A DNA stretch of 64,000 nucleotides from Lycorma delicatula (taxonomy: Eukaryota; Arthropoda; Insecta; Hemiptera; Fulgoridae), in contig NC_134457.1 in assembly GCF_047948215.1 (NCBI RefSeq), positions 90,420,898 to 90,484,897 on the forward strand, given 5' to 3'. Shown piece by piece: positions 25,459-37,600 of the stretch. Made by a program: the position numbers and the translations under genes. The notes beneath the pieces are model-generated. The model saw only the letters and a list, made by a program, of their open reading frames with translations. It was not told the DNA's origin and did not search any database. Position 1 is the stretch's first letter, and every line of letters begins with the position of its first letter.

Positions 25459-25637
25459 ATGTCGGTAGAGTTGCGAAAACTGAACCCGCCAATTTTGGCT
25501 GGATTTGGAAATCCTTTACTAGATATTTGTGTTATATTAAGAGATGATTCGTTTTACAAAACTTATGGTTTGGAGATGGATTGTCAAAAGGAAGTAACTG
25601 CATCAGAGCTGCAAAATATACTTGATTACTTTAAAAA
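25459..25637 (+). CDS. ADK: ADK exon 1
   Basis: Starts at ATG 25459, just before MSVELRKLNPPILAGFG, and ends with codon bases AA before a consensus donor GTAAGT. It encodes the N-terminal strand with the GNPLLDI adenosine-binding segment and the start of the lid. The 5' UTR start is unknown. Confidence 0.92.
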
Positions 25638-28600
25638 GTAAGTATGACAATCTATTTCAATCTGTAAGAAGGACATACTCATGTTATGCAATTTCTTTAG
25701 ACTTATGATTACAAAAAAAAACCTTCAGTTATAATAGTTAATATTATAATTTATGTGTAGATAATTGCTTAAAAGAAAAATATTTTAGGTTTCTTTGATG
25801 TTGTTTCCCCTGAATGGTAGGAGGAAAAAATTATATACAAAAAATATTAATTTTTAACAACAAACGTTGCTAATGCTGCTATTTTTTTTCTAGTTGCTCT
25901 TTTGTTGTACTTCATAGTACTAGAATTAGGCTTCTCATGTATAACCAAGCAGTTACAGCAAGGTGCTTGTAGAGGGGCGTAAAAATATAGCTCTGCTCTA
26001 CTTATGAATTTAAGGGGAAAGGAAACTCATTTTTCCTGAAAATGTGATTATGATTACTTTCTTAAATTTTAGGAGTTAAGGCAAGTCATAAGGAAAGGCC
26101 TACAAAATATGATGATCTCTGATGATTCTTTTTGAAAAAAATATATTGTGAATAATTAATATATAGTTTGTTAAAATAATAATTTCTACTGATCTTACAC
26201 TCGTACACAAAGACTTTGATGGCTGATAATCTTGCCTACATACAAGAATTTTCTACTTTTGATATGTAATCTAATTCTCTGTTACATTACATTTTTTCTT
26301 TCCTCAGATTATCCATTTATCTCATCAATTCATTTTCATTTATCTCCCATTTCTATTCCTTCTTTCCATAGTGAATAGTATTTACATAGTAACTATTTGC
26401 CTATGAACTTCATCCAGCACTGTTTTGAAAATTCAAATAAATATGTCAATATAAATTTCACATGAGGCAAAAGATATTTGAATTATTTTAAAACATTAAA
26501 ACTCAAAATACATAACTACATGAAGGTGAAGCAAGTGCTAGACCATAAAAAAAAAATTTCAATGAATGGATCAACCCTGAGTCTTTAGTCATGTCCTTCC
26601 ACAATATTTCTGATTGCTCATAACTTTTCAAGATAGCCTTTGTAATAGTTTGCGCTTAATAATAAGTACATGTATTTATTTGAAAGGTGCAATGGCTAAT
26701 CGATGCACCACCACTTTTTTTAAATATTAATTATTACAACCAAGAACAGAATTACCAATTGTTAATAATTTATATTTATGTAAATACACAATAAAAATAA
26801 TAAATACAATTAAATTTGTATAATTCTATTAAAGAATTAATTCTTTAATAAAATAAATAGCAATTTAAAAAAAAATCCAAAAGAAATGTTAACTAAAAAA
26901 AGGAAATGTTTAAAAAAGGCCTGTTAATTCTTTCCATGGTCCAAGTTAGGTAGAGCTATCATCAGTTTTATAACTTCTGTAGCAAATAATCACTTAGAGA
27001 TAAAAGAGCAACCAGTGAAGTGTTGTATGGCGATTTTTGTTCTTTTTTTTTATTTTATTTATTTTGATGTAATATAATTATAAGTTTATTATCTATGTAT
27101 TGAATTTTATGATATCCATCATTAAACAAGATAATTATCTTGAAAAGAAATCTAATTAAAATTTATAGTAGATCTTTTGATACAACAGTGTACATACTTC
27201 TTTATTTATTAACTGGATTACTGATCTTATCTTGTATATGGAACAGATGGAAACAGTTTGTTGAAACTAATCCCCATATGTATTAAAAGTAGATATAAAA
27301 TAAAGGAGTTAAGTAAAAACTGATTATAACCAATCACAAGAGTTTTTATTAGTAATCAATAATTATTTAGGATTTTGGCAAATAGTTTTAAAAGTATTTC
27401 CATTGTATTTAGCTGCTATAGTAGCAAAAATTGAAAATAGAAAAGCAATAACATAAAAGTGTTTTTCACAAGAGAATATTGAAAATGAGATGGGTTGACA
27501 GGGTTATGAAATGAAGATGTTTAGAGACACAATGAAGAAAATGAAAGTCTACAATCAATTGGTGGGTTAGATATTAAGATATTGGTTTATTTAGTAAAGG
27601 AAGGAAATTAAGAATTGTAAGGGAAACAAAAAGTATAATAAAAGATGCAGAGAAATTGATATTGTAGAATGAATTAAATATTTTGATATAAACATTTAAG
27701 CACATGACAGAAAAAAGCAGCAAAAGTGGAAATATTAATTACAAGATATGTCAATAAATTTGCAAATTTATTTTATTGTGAGAACAATGGCAGCATTAGG
27801 AGATTGGTAGCAGTGGTTCAGAGACTGTTAACATTTCATGGAGTCATGCAATTGTTTTCAGTTCTCTTGAAAACATTGTGCTGAGTGCAAAATTGTCTCT
27901 ATTTTTGTGTTGATAGAAATAAATCGTGATTTTGAAGAACAGTGAGTTGTGATGAAATTCCTGGTGAAAGTGAAACAAACTCTGAAACTCTTGAAATGAT
28001 GAACCCTGTTTACAATAAACATTTTGTGAAAAAAGTTCATTCATCAAGTGGATGATGAGATTCAGAGAGGGAAGAACCTCAAAAGAGGATGATGAACATT
28101 CTGGGTGAAAACTGTACAAAATGATGAACTGTTATCCACTGCTGGCAATTATGTTCTTGTGCAAGAATTGTACAAGCCACTACCTCAAACCATCACCTCA
28201 CAGTCAGAGATGTCGCTGAGGTCATCAGAATTAACCGAGAAACAGTACTGCACCTCATCCTCACATAAGAGTTGGGGATGTCAAAGTGTTGTGCAAAGAT
28301 CATTTCTAAAAACTTGTCAGATGAACAAAAGAAAAATCATTTGCATATTTGTCAAGATTGGTTAGAGAATTCAGAGATCTTTTAAAACATGATTACAAGA
28401 CACAAAACTTGAATTAATGAGTATGATCCTGAGATAAAGAACAGAGGATGGAATGGAAAAAACCAGATAAGCCACAGATGAAAAAAGCCAGGATGTCAAA
28501 ATCAGAAATCAAGGCATTGCTGTTGGTTTTTTTTTACTCATGGGGAATTGTAGTCCAAGATTAGGTTTCCTAGAATCAGATCTAACCCCGATTTAAAGAG

Positions 28601-31600
28601 ACCTGATTTATGCCAAGACCAGTCGTGAGTGCTTCACTACAACAACAATGCACTCTCTCACACATCATTACTGTCAAGCAGTTTTTTAGCCATAATGACT
28701 ACCATGGTCCTTGAACACCCTCCTACTCACCAGATTTGACCCCTGTAATTTTTTTATTTCTAAATATTAAAAAAAATTGAAAGGGCATCATTTTCAGACA
28801 CTGAAGGTAATTAAAGAGTTAATGCCATTATTGGGGGTAACAGAGGAACAATTTTGTGAGTGCTTCGAAGGCTGGAAAAGGTGACTTGAGAAGTGCAATA
28901 CAGCTCGGGGGGAGTACTTTGAAGGGTGCAATGTGTAATTATATTATTTTTTCAATAAATGATTTTCACAGCATTAGTCTGCGAACTTTATTTTCTATAA
29001 AAAAAACTGATAAAAATGAATGAAAATGTTTAACTCCAAAAATTTTTTACAGAGTAGCAAGTAGCAAATTTATTGCAACTAGCAGTAACTTGACTGCTAC
29101 TTGAAATTATATGCAGCATTTAACATTTTCCTAAGTATATCCTTTTTCTGGTATCTAGTACACCAGATGAAATTCTGTTTTTGAAAATAAAAATTATAAA
29201 AAATATCAATTACCTCATTGTCTCAAGAATATCTAAGGACAGTTTAGGTTTTACTTTAATTCACTTTCAAATTTGTTTAAGGTATAGTTTTACAAGGTTT
29301 CAGTTTTATTTAATTTAGAACAAATTTATTAGTATATATTAAAAACACAGTTTAAGACTACTTGTCTATGAGTTTATGAAGTTTTTTAATTCCATTTTAC
29401 ATTAATTACAACTGTAAATAACAGAATAAGATGTTATCTTAAAGATTTAGCATCAGTTGTATTATTTTATGATATTATTTAAGCAAATATTCTATATTTA
29501 ATACGGTGTAATATGAGATAAGACATTATAATATATTTTATAGATTGTATGCAAGATTTATTCTTTTTTAAGGTGGATAAATACATTTCAAAAGTTTATG
29601 TATCTAAATAATTATATTTGTATACATTCATACATATTCATTTATTATATATTTTTTAGAGAAAAGTATGAATTTAAATACTGTGCTGGAGGTTCTGCCC
29701 AGAATAGTTTAAGGATCTTTCAGTCATTAATTAAACAACCAAATTATTCTGTATTCTTTGGTGGTATTGGAAATGATGAACAAGGAAGTTTGCTTGAAAA
29801 AGAAGTTGAAAATGCTGGAGTTTGTGCTAGGTAAAGTAAGTTTTTTCTTAATAAAGAAAATAAAATTGTAATAATTGTTTTTGTTTTTTGAAAATATTTG
29901 TAAATATACTTAATAACTACAATTTTCTAAAATTGTATAGATCTTTTATATGAATAAGATCTATTTAGACCTTTCATTCATTAATGGCGATTTTATCATT
30001 GTGTCCATTTTGAGGATGTAGGAAAACCCCTATTTTTATATTTTAGTATTTAATAATTATGTGTTTGTTATTTGTTTTTTTTCAATTTTCTGTAATTTAA
30101 TTTTATCATATTTTTTTACATGTTATTCATATATTTGTGTGTGCACTGTTTCTGGTTGGTGTTGTGAAGGTTGTTTATGTTTATAATCCATGTACATTGG
30201 TTTCATATATTTAGTTAAATATATATCTAGTGGGGTGTATGTCTAGTATGCTCATTTCTCAAGTTTAGATGATGAATAATTGTTGCATTTAATTTTGTTT
30301 TTCAAAAGATTAAATCACATTTTGTTTTGCACAGTATTTAATTTATATAATAAAAGAAAGTTAAACAAAATTTTTGAAATTTAATTTATTAATTTGTACT
30401 GTTTACATTTAAAACAGTAAGTTTGTTTATGTGACAAGTTCTAGTGCTTCCTTAAATATCTAGAACTGCTGTTCTGATTGATTCTTTTACCACAATATTT
30501 CTTTAATTTAAAATTCCTGCAACGAATTTAGGTAGTTAACTGCTTAACTGGACAAGCAATTAATTTAAATTGATTGTATATTTTATTTTGCTATACAATT
30601 TTTCAAGTAACAAAATCTTGAGTCACTGACTAATCTCATTTGATAAATAATTCATCAAACATATCCTAGAATCAAAATAAATTGTTATTTTTACTATTTT
30701 ATTTTATTGTATTAGAACATTGTACACATTTTTTTTTACAGTTTGTTAGATTAATTTTAAATTAACATTATTATATATTATAATAATATTATATAAATAA
30801 TAATATATATTAATATAATAATGTAATATATTATAATAATATTATTATATATTATTATAGATTATTTAAATTTTATTCACTTTTCATTCTATGAAATTAT
30901 GTTTTATTTTTCATTCCATGAAATTAATTTTTTTTCTAGTAAACATCTCTATGCACAAACACACTGTTATTTCCTTATTTTTAGAAAATATTTTAAGTAG
31001 CATTAATAAAAATTCCTTTCCAATTTTTTGGACCACAATAAAGTTCGGGAAATTTGAATTTCGCGTGTGAACAATTGCTGGTACGACCTGCTGCCCCTAG
31101 ATGTAGCTAACAGTACTCTTTTACTGTGACAGTGAGAGGCTGCATTTTTGACTTTTGTGCGGTTGTGTAACGTTGTGTTTTACTCCTTTGGCGAAGTTCT
31201 AAATGGCAGATTTTAAAGAGCGAAGAACCTGCATCAAATTTTGCTTCATGCTTAAAAAACTGGTGCAGAAACCCATCGCATGCTTGTGGAAGCATTTGGT
31301 GACAATGCTATGAGTAAAAGTAAAACTTTTTTGTGGTACAAACGATTCAAAGATGGACGAACGACAGTCGATGACGATGAACGTTCAGGAAGACCATCAA
31401 CAAGCGCAACACCGGAAACATCGCGAAAGTGCGAGAGGCTATTGTTGATCGTACACAAACAATCCATGATGTTTGTGCAATCGTACAAATGTCATATGGG
31501 TCCGTGCAACGCATCTTGTTGGACAATTTGAACATGAGATGCATTGCTGCAAAATTTGTACCGAGACTGTTGAACAGCGACCAGAAACAAAATCGCGTAG

Positions 31601-34600
31601 CTGTCTAGTGAATTGAAAAATTCACCAAGAGATGACCTAACTTCATCTCCAACATCATAACCGGTGATGAAACATGGGTGTACGGGTATGACCCTGAAAC
31701 TAAGCAGTAGTCGTCACAGTGGAAGTTGCCAAGTTAACCGCGGCCAAAAAAAGCACGCCAAGTTTGCAGCAACGTGAAGTCCATGATGATTGGTTTTTTG
31801 GACATCAAAGGCATTATCCATAAGGAATTTGTTCCTCTTGGTCAAACTGTCAATGGGATGTTCTATTGTGAAGTTTTGAAGCGGTTACGTAAAAGCATTA
31901 GGCGCAAACGTTCAGATCTGTGGGGTAACAACAGCTGGGTTCTGCACCATGACAACGCAACAATGCACCAAGACACTCCGTTGCGGCAACACACTGTTCC
32001 TGTACTGTACTAAAAGTCTTTGATGAATTTCGGCTTCTGATACACTTTACGACCACAAAAATGGATCACTGAACATTGCTCTTTGGTGCATACAGAAGCG
32101 CAGCAGCCATGGTTACCAGCTGGGCAGCGACAATGGAACTAGCCTAGCAGCATCAAACCTGCACAGACATATCAAAAATTAAACCACACATGTGTTATCT
32201 ACGCAACACGACAGCACTACCAACATAAACAAAAATATAAATAAATTGCGGATAATAATTGACTTACCCTTGTATTAATTGGTACTATTTTCAAATAGAT
32301 GGTATCATTGACATTTTGTATAATAAATTATTTATGTATTAATAATTATTATTTCTCTTTGTTATTCTCTTGTCTTTATTATTTCTTATCTCAAATATAT
32401 ACCGGTCTGTATACCATCATACTGTAACAAGACCGGTATAGCAGGCCTGAGTAACAGATTCCTATCAATCATTATGAAAGTAGTAGAAAATATAATAATT
32501 GGAGGAATCCAGAAAGGGACTAAAAGGAGCCCTTTTTAGTAAAGTTAACAGGTCTACATAACAATTGTCTTCTGTAACACTGCTTCTGACACACAATGGA
32601 CACGTATTTGAACCATGAGAAAAGCCATGGGCACAAAATCCTTGGTTGATTGCTCTCATGCTTCGACTTGTGTCCGGTACGACAGGTAAAGAGATAGAAG
32701 TATAAATACACCTGGGAAGACCAGCTAAAGAGGAGTAGTGTGAAGTCCAACGAGACGTTATGACATCAGTCCAGCAAGAAGAGACTGCAGTGTGAGTCTG
32801 CGAGATGTCAGTCAGTGAGAGCATTCTGCAGGCAGGACAGATGAAGGAGTGAATTTCCAGTGTGAATTAAGGTTGATACGATCAAGGTGATGCCACGAGT
32901 AACTCCAGTAAATGAGAAATACTATCCAAGAAATAGTTATCTACAGAAATAGTATATAAACTATAAGTGAAAGAAATAATGTACTGAATTTCATTCATAA
33001 ACTGTTAGGGTGGTTTTATATGTGAACAGCAAAGGTATTTGCAACCCACCGGGTTGGTCTAGTGGTTAACGCGTCTTCGCAAATCAGATGATTTGGAAGT
33101 CGAGAGTTACAGCATTCAAGTCCTAGTAAAGCCAGTTATTTTTACACGGATTTGAATACTAGATCGTGGATACCGGTGTTCTTTGGTGGTTGGGTTTCAA
33201 TTAACCACACATCTCAGGAATGGTCGAACTGAGAATGTACAAGACTACACTTCATTTTCACTCATACATATCATCCTCTGAAGAATTATCTAAACGGTAG
33301 TTACTGGAGGCTAAACAGGAAAAAGAAAGAAAGAAGGAAAAGCAAAGGTATTTGCAGTGAAATTTATACATTTGCATATTAACATTTCATGGAGTCATGC
33401 AATTGTTTTCAGTTCTCTTGAAAACATTGTGCTGAGTGCAAAATTGGCGCTATTTTTGTGTTGATAGAAATAAATCGTGATTTTGAAGAACAGTGAGTTG
33501 TGATGAAATTCCTGGTGAAAGTGAAACAAACTCAGAAACTCTTGAAATGATGAACCCTGTTTACAATAAACATTTTGTGAAAAAAGTTCATTCATCAAGT
33601 GGATGATGAGATTCAGAGAGGGAAGAACCTCAAAAGAGGATGATGAACATTCTGGGTGAAAACTGTACAAAATGATGAACTGTTATCCACTGCTGGCAAT
33701 TATGTTCTTGTGCAAGAATTGTACAAGCCACTACCTCAAACCATCACCTCACAGTCAGAGATGTGCATACAGAAATGATTTCTTTTGTTAATGGATCAGA
33801 ATTCTGGTTTTCCACTCGTCTACCTGGAATAAATCCTGACGATTATTTTAAACTCCATCTTGTTTGTAATCTCTGTTTATTATTACTATTGATATTTATG
33901 AATATTTGATGCATAATATGATGATTGTTTACTGTTTTGATTATGTTATATTTTTATGTCATTAATTGTTTGATTTGTTTGTTATTGGCATATAATATTA
34001 TTATTGTTCACTACTATTATTACTATTATCCTGATTATTGTTGTGGTTGTAATTACTATGATTAATATTTGGTTCTTTACTATTTCATCAATTGTTTTAT
34101 TATTGTCACTTATTATTATTATAACCATTGTCATTAATATTGATTTGTCTTGTAATTATTTTTATAAACCAATAAACTGTAATTATATAAACATTATAAA
34201 TTGTCAATCTCTCAATATCCTGATCGAGCCATGAACATGTGTCTATATATATGAGGTGCGACAATAAAGTGATGAGACTGATGTGAAAAAAATGTTGCTT
34301 ACCGTTTTAGTCATGTTTAGTGTTGTCTCCTTCAAAGTAGTTCCCCTCTGATTGTACACACTTATTCCAGCGCTTCTGCCATTGATGGTAACATTTCTGG
34401 AACTCATTTTCTGTAATATCCTCCAAGACCCTCGTCACAGCTTTTTGGACATCTTGTGTTGTTTGAAAATGGTGTCCCTTGACCGCCATTTTGACTCTTG
34501 CAAATAGAAAAAAGTCGCACGGTGCGATATTTGGTGAATACGGTCGCTGTGGTAGTACTGAAATGCTGCCACATTTTTCTGTGTTTCTCGCTGTTAGTTT

Positions 34601-37600
34601 TCGCTGTCGTGTGAGATTTTTGGGGACCATTTTTGCACAAATCTTTCTCATACCAAGATCTTCAGTTAATATTAGATGAACCATTTCTCGATTGATGTTG
34701 AGTTCTTCTGCAATCATTTTCACGGGTAATCTTCGATCAGATGGTACAATTTCACGCACCCTGGTCAAGTTGACATCTGTCTGTGAGGTTGATGGTCGTC
34801 CACTGTGGTCTTCATCTTCAACATTTGTTCTTCCTTCACTAAAATGTTTATGCCACCGAAAAACTTGAGTTCTTGACATAACCTCTTCTCCAAAAGCCTT
34901 TTGAAGCTTATCATAAGTTGTCGTCGCGTTTTCACCCAATTTAATGCAAAAAAAAATGGCATACCGTTGCGCAGTATTTTGCGGTTTCATTTCTGTGACG
35001 AGAGACACAAACACGTGTTCACTTGAGCACAACTCACGACTGAGCAGTTGCATCAATGTGCCGCTTGGACTAGAAGTAGCTTATAGACCAAGGTCAAAGA
35101 TAGTGTGCCTACGCAAGCTGCAGGGTTGCCACATCTTGCAAAGAAAAATCAGTCTCATTATTTTATTGTCGTACCTCGTATATATATTCCCATCCAAAAT
35201 ATTATATTTCACCTTCAGGCCACTTTAGTTTGTGTACTTACATTTTTACACAAATAAGTATGATTCACATTTACTAATTTTAAGAAAATTACAAATTTTG
35301 CTATTTCCATCCATTTATTCACAAATGGTGGAATGCTTGCAAAAAGAGAAAGGAAAAATAGTCATTTAAAAATAAGTATTACACAGGACAGCAAAGTTAT
35401 TTTTGTGTTGCACAGCAAAATACTTGAAGTTATGAGTAAGGACCTTTTATTATTATGTTAGTTCCTTTGTTTTAATAAATAAACTAATAATTTAAAAGAT
35501 CGTACAGTCAGTTTATTTCAAGTTTAGATGAAAAAAGCTTATTTTATAGATCGTTCAGTTTTATTTATAATGTTTCTGTGTAGGGTAAGTTTAATTTTTA
35601 TTAATAATCATTAACTGTATTAAGTAAATTATTTTAGCTGAAGTAAACAAATAAAAATCATGAGTATATAGCTCATATGTAAATCCATTCCATTTTATTT
35701 ATCTGGAGAAGGAAAGTCCCACTGTTAGTTTGTTGTTGATTTCATTATTTTCTTTTTAGATGATTACTATGGAGAATTAATAATCTTGAAGCTTGTGCAT
35801 GGAAATATGAATTGTAAATTTTGTAGTATATTAAAAATTACATCTCTGACTGGAATTTGAACCCAGGACCTCCAGATGAAAGGCTGAGATGTCACCACTC
35901 AGCCGTAGAGGTTGGTGGCCTAGACTCGCTTCACCCACCCTTCTCATCTAGGCAGGGAGCTCTGTCCTCTAGACCCCTGATATGTTTGTTATCCTCATGA
36001 TTATAAACATAATACTGATAAATAACAATTATTAAACATAAACTAAACAGACAAGTAAGGAGTAAGTCTGTCGAATGAAAGTATGGTGTAAGTCTGTATT
36101 TTATAGACTTTAAAAACACATGAAAAAGAAACTAAATTATAAAATAATAGTTATTAAAGTACACAGATTTTTGACAAGGAAACCTTCACTCCAAAGGGGG
36201 CTAGGGCCTTGATTTATGGCTTAAAACCTTCCTTGGGATAACATGAATCTATCCTGAAAATTTGAAAGCAAACGGTTGGTTGGTTCTCATGTGATGCTGT
36301 TGCAAACGGACATACAGAACCCACCACAAACTTTTGCATTTATATATTAGCCTAATATAATTTATAATTATATATTTTTATATAATTTATAAACTAGCCC
36401 CTATAAACTCAAGAAAAAAACACCAATGGTGGAATGAAGAATGTGACAAAGCAGTCAAAGACCGATACCGGGCTTGGATCAACCACCAAACCCAGAAAAC
36501 TGAAGAATCTAACCATGAATTCACCAAACAAAGGAAAATAACTCAGAAAATTATAAGAGGAACCAAACGACAAGCCCAAAAAAACTTGATTCAGCAAATA
36601 GAAGAAAGTTCCAAGAAAACTAATTTCCGAGACTATTATAAAATTTTTGGTCGGGCTCTTCAAAGATATGAACCACCCACCCTTATGCTGAGAGGAAAAA
36701 AAGGAAATATGGCCCACACCAATAAAGAAAATGCTGAAATTTTGGCAGAAACCTTCAATAGACTCCTCAACTGTGACGACCCCCCAGAGCTTTTTGAGAT
36801 TGACACTGAAACTCCAGTTAAAACTTCACCAGTAAATATCAACCCGCCAACAATTCAAGAAGTTCTCGCAGTCTTAAATGAAATAAAAAACTACAAAGCA
36901 AGCGGAGAAGACCAGCTTTTCGCAGAACTCTGGAAACACTCATCAGTTTATTCAGTCAAAACTTCCCTACATCTATGCCTAATGAAAATATGGAACGAAG
37001 AAAAACTTCCAGAACACTGGACCACAGCCCTCATCCATCCATAACTTAAAAAAGGGGATAAAACTAATCCTGAAAACTACAGAGGCATATCTCTCCTGGA
37101 TTGCACATACAAAATCCTGTCGAGAATCATATACAACCGATGCAAAGACCAACTTGAACTGGAACTTGGGGAATACCAAGGGGGATTTAGGCCATGGAGA
37201 GGTTGCCCGGAGCAAATAATATCCCTAAAACTTATGATGGACTTATATAAAAGACGGAAAAAACAACTAATAATCACCTTCGTCGACTTTAAAAGGGCCT
37301 ATGATTGTATACACCGACCTATTGCTGAATATTCTGAGAAACCTGGGCCTTCACCCTATACTCGTAAACATGATAAAATTAACTTTAACCAATACCCAGT
37401 CCAGAGTGAAATTCAGAGGTGAACTCTCTCAACCCTTCTACATAAAAACTGGATTGAGGCAAGGAGACGGCCTCTCACCACTCCTTTTTAACTGCGCCCT
37501 CGAATTTGTCATGAGAAAATGGTATGAAATAAATCCCAAAAATATAAAAATGGGTACTAAGAAAAACTCCATCACACTAAATTGCCTAGGATTTGCAGAT

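Larger units (their letters stand above)
32423..34245 (+). mobile_element. LTR of an LTR retrotransposon, with nested SINE and mariner piece
   Basis: It begins TGTAACAAGACCGGTAT and ends near CTCAATATCCTGATCGAGCC, ATGAACATG. It shares order and words with the solo LTR at 44005-44993: the TGTAACARGAC start, the AATCCAGAAG block, AACAGGTC, a TATAAATAC box (32701-32709), an ATTCATAAA.TGT block, and the end CTCTCAATATC. The extra length is explained by a SINE (33044-33340) and a mariner fragment (33381-33764). No gag-pol interior was found next to it. Confidence 0.6.

Noticed and set aside
27480..27720. Possible LINE 3' fragment in ADK intron 1
   Set aside because: Only one short word resembles the LINE at 49 kb and the order of later blocks does not follow.
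27844..28119. 91-codon minus-strand frame, also seen at 33395-33670
   Set aside because: It is the reverse shadow of the duplicated mariner segment. Its conservation between the two places reflects the duplication.
32465..32824. 119-codon minus-strand frame
   Set aside because: It lies inside the LTR, has no family features, and is not preserved in the second LTR.
34004..34234. 76-codon Ile-rich frame resembling a membrane protein
   Set aside because: It is a translation of ATT-rich low-complexity sequence near the LTR end.
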